This document shows positions 21,374 through 28,600 of a stretch of DNA of 38,343 nt, in pieces. The DNA lies in the IMG/VR virus record IMGVR_UViG_3300035682_000084, positions 1 to 38,343 of that record. The stretch is one strand, 5' to 3'. The notes beneath the pieces were generated by a model that did not search any database, was not told the origin of the DNA, and worked only from the letters and a program-made list of their open reading frames with translations. The stretch is from a virus. A program made the position numbers and the translations under genes. Each line of letters starts with the position of its first letter. The stretch's first letter is position 1.

Positions 21374-21423
21374 TTTGCGGACGCCTTCCGTGGTCAACAC
21401 GCGGAGCCCCCCTTCTTTTTTTT
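21331..21423 (-). promoter_or_regulatory. Candidate -1 programmed frameshift cassette
   Basis: In the transcript, the zero-frame heptamer A AAA AAG (21421-21415) is the slippery sequence of E. coli dnaX. It is followed after 7 bases by GCTCCGCG (plus-strand 21400-21407), whose perfect complement lies at 21331-21338, giving an 8-bp GC stem with a 61-base loop. Zero-frame translation stops at 21394. A -1 shift enters the open frame that ends at 21023. Confidence 0.5.
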
Positions 21424-22431
21424 GGAAATCGGAGCCTTCTTCGAGGGAGGCTTCCGGGGTGATGAGGCCGGTGTTGGGCCCCCCTTCTTTTTGGTGCGTT
21501 TGCATAAAGTCGTGGCGGCGAGCAACCCCCCAGCTGCACCGCCGCCTTCCACATCGCCGCCCTTGCCTCGATCGCCGGCGCCCCTTGTATGTTCGCCAGC
21601 AACCGATGTAGTTGCGTCTTCTGTAGAATGGGCCCTTTGCCCAAAATTCTGGTTTTCCGAATCAATCCACCGGGGGGCACCATCGTCGACGCACGCACCC
21701 CCCCCGCCCCCCTCACCGGCACCGGGGGGAGGCACGCTCGGCAGTCCAGCAGTGGTCCTACAAGTGGTCCCCTCTCCCGTTGCCAGACTGTCATCTGGTC
21801 CGGAAACATCTGATTGCAGATCAGACGATCCCTCGAGCAGCCCACCGCCCGCGGCCTCAAGGCCGGCCGCCCTTTGTCCCAGCGTTTCCGCGGGAACACC
21901 CATTGAAACCACCTCAAACTCCGCATCGACGACCGGCAGCGCATCGACGTAGGCCTGCACCTGGTCGGGCTTGACCTCCACCCGCTCCACCCGGCTCGTA
22001 GCCTCGCCAGCCAGGAGCGCATACTTGTCCACCATGACCGCGGCCGTGATCGCTGCATCCTTGGCGTTCTTGAGATCCGGGATAAGCTCGATGACCTTCT
22101 CGACCGACAGGCGCCGCGCCGTCCCCAGCAGCTTCATCAACTCCTTTTTATCCTGCTCTATAGAAATGCCCTCACGCTCCCGCACCGCGACCACCGTGTT
22201 TCGACTGACACCGAGCGCCCGAGCTGCAGCCGAGATGCTCAGACCCTCGGCCGCCATCCGGACGATCGCCGAGTAAACGCCTGGCCGATCCCGAAACAAC
22301 CGCTCGCCGGTGAACTCACCAACTTGAGCCAGCCTTTCACTGGCTTCCATTTCCTCCTCAGAAAAAAAAGAGAAAGCGGGGGCCGAGCGTTCAGCCTGGG
22401 CGGCCGATAGGATGAGCGACGAGTCAGTCAT
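21394..22431 (-). CDS. HTH DNA-binding protein (regulator or small-terminase-like) with Lys-rich tail
   Basis: 345 residues. The N-terminal half is the solid part: GERLFRDRPGVYSAIVRMAAEGLSISAAARALGVSRNTVVAVRERE (about 42-87) contains a helix-turn-helix, followed by helices KKELMKLLGTARRLSVEKVIELIPDLKNAKDAAITAAVMVDKYALLAGEATSRVE. This resembles phage HTH proteins of the terminase small subunit / transcription factor type. From about 190 the protein is low-complexity Gly/Pro/Ser/Thr and ends in KAPISKKKKGGSAC. The final region holds a dnaX-like slippery site. It starts by ATGA overlap with the AlpA-like gene. It may regulate the early operon or act in packaging. Confidence 0.7.
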   Translation of the reverse strand: MTDSSLILSAAQAERSAPAFSFFSEEEMEASERLAQVGEFTGERLFRDRPGVYSAIVRMAAEGLSISAAARALGVSRNTVVAVREREGISIEQDKKELMKLLGTARRLSVEKVIELIPDLKNAKDAAITAAVMVDKYALLAGEATSRVERVEVKPDQVQAYVDALPVVDAEFEVVSMGVPAETLGQRAAGLEAAGGGLLEGSSDLQSDVSGPDDSLATGEGTTCRTTAGLPSVPPPGAGEGGGGGACVDDGAPRWIDSENQNFGQRAHSTEDATTSVAGEHTRGAGDRGKGGDVEGGGAAGGLLAATTLCKRTKKKGGPTPASSPRKPPSKKAPISKKKKGGSAC

Positions 22432-22652
22432 GCCACGCGCAGCTTGGGGCGTTTGCAGATCCGGTGAGATTCCAGCCAGGACAAGACGGCCGGCTCCGGG
22501 ATGACCACCCGGGAGCCCACCCGGTAATGCTCCAGGTCGCCACGGCTCAGCGCCTGGCTGACCGTGGTGCGTCCCAGGCCGGTCCGCCGGCAGAGCTCAG
22601 CGACGCTGAAGCAGTTGGGCAGGCTGTATGTTTCCTTGTGCTGATTTGACAT
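22428..22652 (-). CDS. AlpA/excisionase-like HTH protein
   Basis: 74 residues from the ATG at 22652 (MSNQHKETYSLPNCFSVAEL). It has the small winged-helix pattern of AlpA/Xis-like proteins: FSVAELCRRTGLGRTTVSQALSRGDLEHYRVGSRVVIPEPAVLSWLESH, with the recognition helix GRTTVSQALSRG and wing YRVGSRVVIPE. It could be an excisionase for the integrase coded 1.7 kb away or a transcription factor of the early operon. It is coupled to the 345-residue HTH gene by ATGA. A polypyrimidine tract (minus strand CCCCCTTTTTCTTTTTTT) lies just before the ATG. Confidence 0.78.
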   Translation of the reverse strand: MSNQHKETYSLPNCFSVAELCRRTGLGRTTVSQALSRGDLEHYRVGSRVVIPEPAVLSWLESHRICKRPKLRVA

Positions 22653-22680
22653 ACAAAAAAAGAAAAAGGGGGCAGCGCAG

Positions 22681-22902
22681 TTAGTCCGGCCGCGCCTGGC
22701 AATTGTCCGGCGGCATATCGTGCTCGGCGCAATACGCGGCGACGGCAGCGGCGGCCGAGGCAGCATGGACTAGCTCCCGCCAGGCGCCGGTCAGCGGGCA
22801 GAATCCCTGCACCATCCAGCGCCGCCGCGGCGCCATCCGATCCACCGGCCTCGCCCTGGTCCGGCTCGAGGCCGGCCGCTCCATCGTCGCAGCCTGGCTC
22901 AC
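22681..22902 (-). CDS. Small unknown basic protein
   Basis: 73 residues from a GTG at 22902 that overlaps the stop of the 34-residue gene (GTGA). The sequence is Arg-rich at first (MERPASSRTRARPVDRMAPRRRWM) and then FCPLTGAWRELVHAASAAAAVAAYCAEHDMPPDNCQARPD. Three cysteines and one helix are seen; no motif. It may be a small DNA-binding or anti-host protein, but nothing more can be said. Confidence 0.5.
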   Translation of the reverse strand: MSQAATMERPASSRTRARPVDRMAPRRRWMVQGFCPLTGAWRELVHAASAAAAVAAYCAEHDMPPDNCQARPD

Positions 22903-23003
22903 TTGCCACCCCTTTCAAACAACCGTTCGAATGAGTAAAGCGTCCCGGCCGCAGCCACATTGAAAGCCACCAGCAAAATAAGAAGGACGGCCGAATCGCT
23001 CAC
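22899..23003 (-). CDS. Tiny membrane protein, 34 residues
   Basis: Direct translation from a GTG at 23003 gives (M)SDSAVLLILLVAFNVAAAG followed by TLYSFERLFERGGK. One hydrophobic helix (about 4-20) and a basic tail are seen. Its GTG overlaps the stop of the RHH regulator gene (GTGA), and its stop overlaps the next GTG. Such tiny membrane proteins early in a phage operon may be membrane modulators or toxins. Likely translated; function unknown. Confidence 0.5.
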   Translation of the reverse strand: MSDSAVLLILLVAFNVAAAGTLYSFERLFERGGK

Positions 23004-23176
23004 GCCGTCACCTCGCATTCCGTATTGAGTAGCGCCGCCTTGCGCCGCTCCAGCTCCTCGATGATTAAACGCCGGACGACCGCGGATCGGCTCAGATACT
23101 GGCCTCGAGCATGGTCATGGATCTCGTGAAAGACATCCTCCGGCAACGTCACAGTCAGTGGAACGAGTTTTGCCAT
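23000..23176 (-). CDS. Ribbon-helix-helix (Arc/MetJ-type) regulator, leftward
   Basis: 58 residues from the ATG at 23176 (MAKLVPLTVTLPEDVFHEIH); the ORF extends further upstream into the operator region but no start there is good. The pattern is a typical RHH: beta strand LVPLTVTLP, helix EDVFHEIHDHARG, helix YLSRSAVVRRLIIEELERRKA. Such proteins bind as dimers or tetramers to tandem half-sites. The gene heads the leftward early operon and probably represses its own promoter. Divergently, at 23264, another RHH gene lies on the plus strand, as for Arc and Mnt of phage P22. The gene ends by GTGA with the 34-residue gene. Confidence 0.75.
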   Translation of the reverse strand: MAKLVPLTVTLPEDVFHEIHDHARGQYLSRSAVVRRLIIEELERRKAALLNTECEVTA

Positions 23177-23263
23177 GGGGTGTAAATCCCATACTTGTGA
23201 GTTCTTGACAAGAAATACTTGCAAGAAACTTGTAGATTCTTGCGGCCATGTTAAATTTGTTTC
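23177..23263. promoter_or_regulatory. Divergent control region with phased CTTG half-sites
   Basis: The 87-bp gap between the two RHH genes holds a perfect palindrome TTCTTGACAAGAA (23202-23214) and an inverted repeat GCAAGAA/TTCTTGC (23221-23227 and 23237-23243). CTTG occurs at 23194, 23204, 23218, 23229 and 23239, spaced 10, 14, 11 and 10 bp, close to one helical turn. A perfect -35-like TTGACA (23205-23210, plus strand) overlaps the palindrome; a matching -10 is weak. It is probably the genetic switch or early operator. Confidence 0.7.
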
Positions 23264-23536
23264 ATGAAACGCACAAAAAAGCCCGGCAACCACGGCCCCG
23301 GCAGCAAGTCAGTCTACATCAGCACCAGCATCCCTAAGCACATCGACGCCGAGCTCCGGCGCCTCGCCGCCCAGTCCGAGCTCACCCGCGGCGGCATGGC
23401 CCGCGAATGCATCGAAGACGCCGTCACCCGCGGCCTGGTCGTCAGCAAGACCCGCCGCAGCAGCACCGTCCTCGAGTATCCCCCGCTCCATCCCGCAAAC
23501 CCCACCCTTCCCGCTGCCGACAATGCGGGATCTTGA
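23264..23536 (+). CDS. Ribbon-helix-helix regulator, rightward
   Basis: 90 residues, the only clear gene on the plus strand. Basic N-terminus MKRTKKPGNHGPGSK, then the RHH core SVYISTSIPKHIDAELRRLAAQSELTRGGMARECIEDAVTRG (about 16-57): strand SVYISTSIP, helix KHIDAELRRLAAQ, helix TRGGMARECIEDAVTRG. The last 30 residues are Pro/Ser-rich and disordered. It is divergent from the leftward RHH gene, so it is likely to compete at the shared operators. No cI-like repressor is seen, so this pair is the best candidate for controlling lysogeny. No good ribosome site lies before the ATG. Confidence 0.75.
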   Translation: MKRTKKPGNHGPGSKSVYISTSIPKHIDAELRRLAAQSELTRGGMARECIEDAVTRGLVVSKTRRSSTVLEYPPLHPANPTLPAADNAGS

Positions 23537-23538
23537 TA

Positions 23539-23601
23539 ATGCCCCCCGAGTATCAGGAAGTAAATATCATCCGCGGACCATGGGCCGGCTCATGGTTCTG
23601 A
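23539..23601 (+). CDS. Possible 20-residue peptide after the RHH gene
   Basis: An ATG 3 bp after the RHH stop codes for MPPEYQEVNIIRGPWAGSWF. It has no matching family and no ribosome site. The reasons to record it are position and an otherwise gene-free gap. It may be chance. Confidence 0.2.
   Translation: MPPEYQEVNIIRGPWAGSWF
23577..23596. terminator. Short inverted repeat in the convergent gap
   Basis: ACCATG (23577-23582) and CATGGT (23591-23596) flank GGCCGGCT, itself palindromic at the core. It lies in the gap 23537-23613, where the rightward RHH transcript meets the leftward integrase operon. With no U-tract it is a weak candidate for a two-way terminator. Confidence 0.35.
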
Positions 23602-23613
23602 GATCCCTGCCGC

Positions 23614-23910
23614 CTACTTAGGCCAATCGCCCCGCCGCGGCCGCGGCGCCCCCGCCGGCGGCTGCAGATAAGCCCCGAGCCCCGCCAGCCCCACGAACGC
23701 CACCACCATCGCCAGCCAGCGCCAGGACTCCCCGATCGCCGACACCAGATTGGAGCCCCAGCTCATCCTCCTGCCCAGCTCCCACGGCTCCAAGACAGCC
23801 GCATCCGTCCAGATCGCCGCCGTGATCGGCGAAGCCAGAAGCAAAATCACGGCGCCCCAGCCCCCCACGAGCAGGCAAATCCAACTCACCACCAGCCGCC
23901 AGCGATTCAT
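23614..23910 (-). CDS. Two-helix membrane protein of the integrase operon
   Basis: 98 residues. Hydrophobic helices are visible at about 5-33 (LVVSWICLLVGGWGAVILLLASPITAAIW) and 64-82 (WLAMVVAFVGLAGLGAYLQ), with a polar loop (EPWELGRRMSWGSNLVSAIGESW) and a Pro/Arg-rich basic tail. No enzyme motif. Its start overlaps the stop of the lipoprotein gene (ATGA), and it is the last gene of the integrase operon, so it is probably expressed in the prophage. A superinfection-exclusion or lysogenic-conversion role is a reasonable guess. Confidence 0.6.
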   Translation of the reverse strand: MNRWRLVVSWICLLVGGWGAVILLLASPITAAIWTDAAVLEPWELGRRMSWGSNLVSAIGESWRWLAMVVAFVGLAGLGAYLQPPAGAPRPRRGDWPK

Positions 23911-24263
23911 GGTCCGAAACTAAGCGCCGGCTTCACCCCCGACAAGCCCCGCAAATCGAAAAGCATCCGCTCCGGCACCGGCTCCCCATAGCGCACCATC
24001 TTCCGCTCCCAGGCCCCGCTCGAATGCGTCACCGTGATCGCATTGATCCCCTTCGGCAGCCCCCGCTCCGACGACCGCACCCGCACCGCGATCGGCGCCA
24101 CCCCCACATAGCCCGAATTATGCTCCACCCAGCATCCGCGAGGAATCGTCTGCACCATCACCTCCTGCCAATGCTCCACCGGCGGCACATACACCACCGG
24201 CTCCGGCCTCGAGGCACAGCCCGCCGCCGCCACCGCCATCACGAGTAGCACGATCCGCCTCAT
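23907..24263 (-). CDS. Lipoprotein with PEGA-like domain, coupled to integrase
   Basis: 118 residues. MRRIVLLVMAVAAAGC is a lipoprotein signal with lipobox AAGC (Cys16); the +2 residue is Ala, which suggests the outer membrane. The mature part includes IPRGCWVEHNSGYVGVAPIAVRVRSSERG (about 55-85), which resembles a PEGA-like surface module of beta strands (short P..A.V...G...G..P). It ends with a basic/hydrophobic tail. The start overlaps the stop of the integrase (ATGA), so it is produced with it. A small outer-membrane lipoprotein expressed from the lysogeny operon is a good candidate for blocking superinfecting phage at the surface. This is inference. Confidence 0.72.
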   Translation of the reverse strand: MRRIVLLVMAVAAAGCASRPEPVVYVPPVEHWQEVMVQTIPRGCWVEHNSGYVGVAPIAVRVRSSERGLPKGINAITVTHSSGAWERKMVRYGEPVPERMLFDLRGLSGVKPALSFGP

Positions 24264-25402
24264 AACGGCGCCGCCTCCTCCAGCAAGTCATGGTAGTGAT
24301 TCCAAGTCGTCTTAAAATCGCCATGCCCCATCACCACCGCCGTCGCCGGCAAGCCGAACCGCTGGCAATACTCCGCCCCAAACTGCTTACGCAACTCATA
24401 CGCCCCCTTCGTCCGCTCCGGCACAAACTTCCGCACAAAGCCATTGATCGACCGCTCCGTCAACGTCACCGCATCCGTCATCGACGAACGAGGAATGACA
24501 TAGCCATCCCGCGACTGCAACGCCCGCCGCAGCTGCCCCAAGATCCGCCACCGCACCGGCACATCCCGCGCCGTCCCCTTCGGGAAATACCAATGACCAT
24601 CCGGAAGCAAGCGCCGCTCAAACGACCAAAGAAACGACCGCTGCCCCCGCTTCAACCACTCCCAGCGCAGACTCGCCACCTCCGAATTCCGCAGCCCGCA
24701 CCAACGCATCAGCGCATACACCGCCCACACCCGACGATCCTCCGGCGAGCTCGAGCGACGCAACACCTCCGCCGCCGCATCCATCGCCGCCAGCCGCTCC
24801 CGCCCGATCAACTTATAGCCCCGCACCCGCAGCTCCCGCGCCGACGTCTCCGCCCGCACCAAGCGCAACTCCGTCAAGTCCGGCAAGACCAAGCCCGCCT
24901 GGGCATACCACCGCCGCGGTTGATCGGCAAAGATCGCCCGGATCTGCCGCCAGGTAGAAGCCCGACCCTCCGGCGAGCCCGGCCAAGCCCGCAAGTAACG
25001 CTCCAACTCCTCCGCCGTCAGCCGAGTCATCGACACCGCATCGGCATCCTCGCCCGCAAACGACCGCACCCACTTCCGCAGCGTCGAAGCATTATTGCCC
25101 CGCGTCAGCGCCGGCGAGCGATCCAACCACACCGCCAGCAAATCGCCCACCGAAGCAAACCCGGGCCGCTTCATGGTAGCCCGAGCCTGGCCATCATGAC
25201 GTAATTCCCGAGCGATAACTTTCGCTTGAACCAGCGCCTCCTTGTAATTAGTTTTCCCGGTCGACCGCTTAAAGCGCCTACCATGCACCTGAGTCCTGTA
25301 GTAATAAACCTCCGAGCCCGGCTCCTTATAGACGGACACCTCGGAATGTTTGCGTTGCTGTTGGGGATGGGCCACTTGGGCCACTTTGAGTGCCACTTCC
25401 AT
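24260..25402 (-). CDS. int: Tyrosine integrase
   Basis: 380 residues from the ATG at 25402; a TTG at 25420 would add 6. The N-terminal region (about 20-60, YYYRTQVHGRRFKRSTGK) fits an arm-type binding and AP2-like domain, the middle (about 80-170) is the SAM-like core-binding domain, and the C-terminal catalytic domain has Arg238 (CGLRNSE), Lys275 (PKGTARDVP), Arg338 (YELRK; box II His is Tyr), His360 (MGHGDFKTT) and the nucleophile Tyr370 (NHYHDL). It integrates at a tRNA-Arg gene, as attP lies just upstream at 25512. Repeats GGGCCACTT fall in the first codons, encoding VALKVAQVAH. It heads an operon with a lipoprotein and a membrane protein. Confidence 0.93.
   Translation of the reverse strand: MEVALKVAQVAHPQQQRKHSEVSVYKEPGSEVYYYRTQVHGRRFKRSTGKTNYKEALVQAKVIARELRHDGQARATMKRPGFASVGDLLAVWLDRSPALTRGNNASTLRKWVRSFAGEDADAVSMTRLTAEELERYLRAWPGSPEGRASTWRQIRAIFADQPRRWYAQAGLVLPDLTELRLVRAETSARELRVRGYKLIGRERLAAMDAAAEVLRRSSSPEDRRVWAVYALMRWCGLRNSEVASLRWEWLKRGQRSFLWSFERRLLPDGHWYFPKGTARDVPVRWRILGQLRRALQSRDGYVIPRSSMTDAVTLTERSINGFVRKFVPERTKGAYELRKQFGAEYCQRFGLPATAVVMGHGDFKTTWNHYHDLLEEAAPL
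25369..25398. repeat. Left arm-type repeats (GGGCCACTT), integrase-binding candidates
   Basis: Three direct copies: GGGCCACTT at 25369-25377 and 25378-25386, GTGCCACTT at 25390-25398. They lie inside the first codons of the integrase gene, about 115-145 bp left of the tRNA core. Two more copies lie on the right at 25582-25602. This symmetry around the core is what arm-type sites of phage integrases look like. Confidence 0.75.
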
Positions 25403-25511
25403 GCGAACAAGATCGAACAAAGCCGAACAGCATGCAAGGAGAATTTCGAAGTAAGATCAGAAATCTCATCAGAGGCCACTGGCCCCTTTATGAGAACTTA
25501 CAAGAAGCCAC

Positions 25512-25554
25512 GCGGCCATAGCTCAATTGGATAGAGCATCTGACTACGGAGCAG
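25512..25554 (+). other. 5' half of a tRNA-Arg(ACG) gene: attP core
   Basis: GCGGCCATAGCTCAATTGG starts an acceptor 5' strand and D-arm, followed by ATAGAGCATCTGACTACGGA with anticodon ACG in loop CTACGGA. The match ends in the anticodon stem (GCAG instead of TCAG), and no T-arm or acceptor 3' strand follows. So the phage carries tRNA nucleotides 1 to about 38-42. The crossover should lie in or near the anticodon loop. It is not a complete tRNA. Confidence 0.8.
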
Positions 25555-25581
25555 GCCCTTTTCTCTGTCCGTTTCTCTGTT

Positions 25582-25602
25582 GGGCCACTTTACGGGCCAC
25601 TT
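25582..25602. repeat. Right arm-type repeats (GGGCCACTT)
   Basis: Two copies of GGGCCACTT at 25582-25590 and 25594-25602, 12 bp apart, in the same orientation as the three on the left. They lie between the tRNA half and the end of the polyvalent gene. Confidence 0.75.
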
Positions 25603-25621
25603 CCCAACCCCGTTTCGCCCT

Positions 25622-28600
25622 TTAGAATCTCCGGTCGAGATACTCCGCGGCCACCTGGTCCGGTGAGCCTTGGGGGACTTGCTTGAGCAGCTCGAGCGCC
25701 TTCTCCAGCTCCGCGATTTGCCCGCGGTTGCCAATGAGAAGACTTTGCGCGTAGCGAGTCTGCACCGTCCGCATATTCCGCTCATTCGCGTAATCCCGCT
25801 TCAGCGAATAATACTTCGCCACCCCCTGCATTTGCGCGAGCACGCCGATCCCCTTGCGCAAGTCCTGCATGTAGGCCAGCTGCACCTGCAGATGCCGCAG
25901 CTGGTCGCTGCCCAGGTCCTCCGCGGGAAACTCCGGATCACGCAGCATATTCCAGCCCTTCGCCTTCAGCCGCTCATCGAGCAGCCGCAGCCGATCCTCC
26001 ACGGCCGTCACCGACCGCACCGCCTGGCTGCCGAATCCGATCGGATCACGGACAAACAACCGCCCCACGAACGGCACATCCGCCATCTCCATCATCGGCC
26101 GGCCCCGGTCGATCGACTCCGCCAGGCGCAGCGTCTCATCCGCCTGCCGCGACAGCGCCTGCTGCACGATATACTGCAGCTTCGCCGGCGAGTAATTCAT
26201 CATCGTCCCCACCTTCCGGTAGAACTCCGGCGTCGTGCTGTAGTATTGCTCGCTCGCCGGCAGCTGCACCATCCACGGCGCCACGATATGCTTCTGGCGA
26301 AACGTCGACCAATTCATGTTCGCCTCCATGATCGTCGCCAGCTGCGGCCCGAAGAACTGCAGCCCGCTCCCCGGGTCCACGATCCGCTTCAGCAGCATGA
26401 TCGCCGTCCGGTCCGCGTCCACCTTCGGCCGCCCCAGGAGATCATCCATCGTCGCATTGTAAACCACCGAGCCCATCACGCCCTCCGGCCCGTAGGGAAA
26501 CGGCACCGAGAACCCCGCCAGATCCATGAACGACAGCCGATCATCCACCACCCGCTGACGTTCCCGCTCCTTCTCCTCCTCATCCATCATCAGGAAACGA
26601 GCGATCGCCGCCCCGCCAAACATCGCCGGGATCATCACCAGCAGCCGCGTCCACGCCGTCCCCCGCACCGCCGGGTCCGGATCGGAAAGTTTCTGTCCCA
26701 CATTGCGCACGCCCTGCAGCATCGGGTTGAGGAAGCCCGGGATGCTCATCGCAATCCTCGCATCGGCAATCCCCGAGTGCTCATTGAACTGCCCGCTCGC
26801 CGTCCAATACTTCGCCAGCGCCTCCTCATCCGTCGCCCCGCGTTCCAGCGCCGCCACCGCCGCGCCCTCGCGCCCCGCCGTCTCGAAGAACGCCGCCATC
26901 GCCCGCCCACCCGTCACCAAGTTGATCAAGTCCGCCGTCTTCCAGAGCGGGAAAAGCCAATTACTCGGCTGCAGCACCGTCGCTACCGTCTTGATCACCG
27001 GGTCCTTCGCCTGGCTCACATAGAAACCCTCGCTCAGCCACTGCCAGATCGCCCCGTGCTGGAGCGACGCCAGCATCTCCTGCTCGCTCGGCTGCACCCG
27101 CGAAAGCAGCAAACCCTCCGAAAAGACCTGCGGATACTTCTTCGTAAATTTATTGACCACGCCCTTCGTATGCGCCCAGCCCGGCACCCAGCCGATCGGG
27201 TCCGGGTTGAGCAACGTCTGCGTGAAGGTATCACGAAACAAATTCCTCAGCGCAAAGACCGCACCCTGCGTGATGTTCCGCTTCCAATTCTGCGTCATCG
27301 GCCCCAGCAGCCAAGACGCCGCCTTGCCCATCTTCGAGGCCGTCTGCGGACTGGCAAAGAGCCCGAAAATCGCCGGATCACCCAGCTGGTAATACTCCCG
27401 CACCCCATCGCGCAGCAGCGACACCACGTTCACATCCGTCGGCTTCACCGGACGCCACACATCGCGGAAACTCCACGAGAGATTCACATCCTCCGCCTTC
27501 ACCTCCGGCCGGAAGCCCAGCACCTGCTCATAGGCATCGGCGATCGACTTCATCACCCAGCCCAGCGCCTCTTCCTTGCTCACCGAAGCCGCCGCCTTCA
27601 TCGGCATCTTCATCTTCACCATCGTCGAGCCCGCCAAGATCCGCGCCTCCGCTGGCAGCGAGAGATCCTTCGCCACCGCCGCCATATTGTCATAGAGTTT
27701 CAACCCGAAGCGATTCCAGTAGTAAGCCTCAAACATCTCCCGCGTCCGCTCCTCCGTCACCTCATCGATATTCCGGATCGCCTCCCCCGAGCCCCGCGCC
27801 CGGTAGACCCCCGCCGACATATCGCCCCGCCCGCGGCCCGCCGCGCCCCGGCCCGCCGTCATCACCCGCGGCAGCGGCCAGTAGCCCGGCCGCGCCCCCT
27901 GCATCCGCGCCCGGTCCATCCCCGAGATCAGCCCGCCCGCCTCCTTCACCTCCAGGATCAAGTCATGGAAGCGCGACTGCTCCTTATACATCCGCGTAAA
28001 ATTCGGAATATCCTGCACCGCCATCGCCACGATCGCCTTCAAGTCATCCGGCAAGATCCCCTCCCGCATCCCCGGATACTCCAGGCCCCCATTCTCCCAC
28101 CGGTTCAGCGACTCCTGCGCCCACGCCGCCTGGTCAAACTGCGCCAACTTCGAAGCCGGCACCTTCTTCCGCAAATCCACCCAGGCATCATGCGTCAGGT
28201 AGCGAATACTTCCGTCCGCCTCCACAATCCGCAGCCCCTTCGAGATCCCCGTGCCCGAGATCGCCAGCTGCGTCTCCGCCCCGACCGAGAGGATCATATT
28301 GTAAGCCGACATTAGCGGCGTCAGATTCGTCGACCGCACCGCCCGCGCCTTCGTCACCGCCGCCTTGTAAGCCGTCTCCGTCTCCTTCCGTTGCTTGATG
28401 ATCGCCCGCGTGATCTTCCGATCCAGCCCCGACACCGGCGCCCCCGAAGCGATCGCATTCACCGCCGACTCCCCGCCGCGGATGATCGCCCCGATCAACT
28501 CATTAGCCGAAGGCCGCACATTCGGCGGCGCATTAAACATCGCCCACCGAGTCGCCACATCCTGTCCCTGGAAAGCATTCACCGCCCGCGCCGCATCCCG

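Larger units (their letters stand above)
25403..25621. other. attP: attP region
   Basis: A 219-bp gene-free gap between integrase and the polyvalent gene. It contains the tRNA half at 25512-25554, repeated TTCTCTGT at 25561 and 25573 (12 bp apart), right-side GGGCCACTT repeats, and a near-palindrome GGCCACTGGCC at 25476-25486. All of this fits a phage attachment site with core, arm sites and possible accessory sites. Confidence 0.8.

Noticed and set aside
21366-22058. 230-codon minus-strand frame in another phase of the HTH gene region
   Set aside because: Arg/Pro/Trp-rich at its start where the HTH frame is clearly coding. The later part is less clear, but no start codon with support was found.
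25512-25590. Complete tRNA-Arg gene
   Set aside because: After the anticodon loop there is no matching stem, T-arm or acceptor 3' strand in the next 100 bases; it is only the 5' half and fits attP better.
25670-28315. 881-codon open frame on the plus strand, opposite the polyvalent gene
   Set aside because: The product is almost only Arg, His, Pro and Leu, as expected for antisense of a high-GC gene with third-position bias, and the opposite strand codes a protein with clear motifs.
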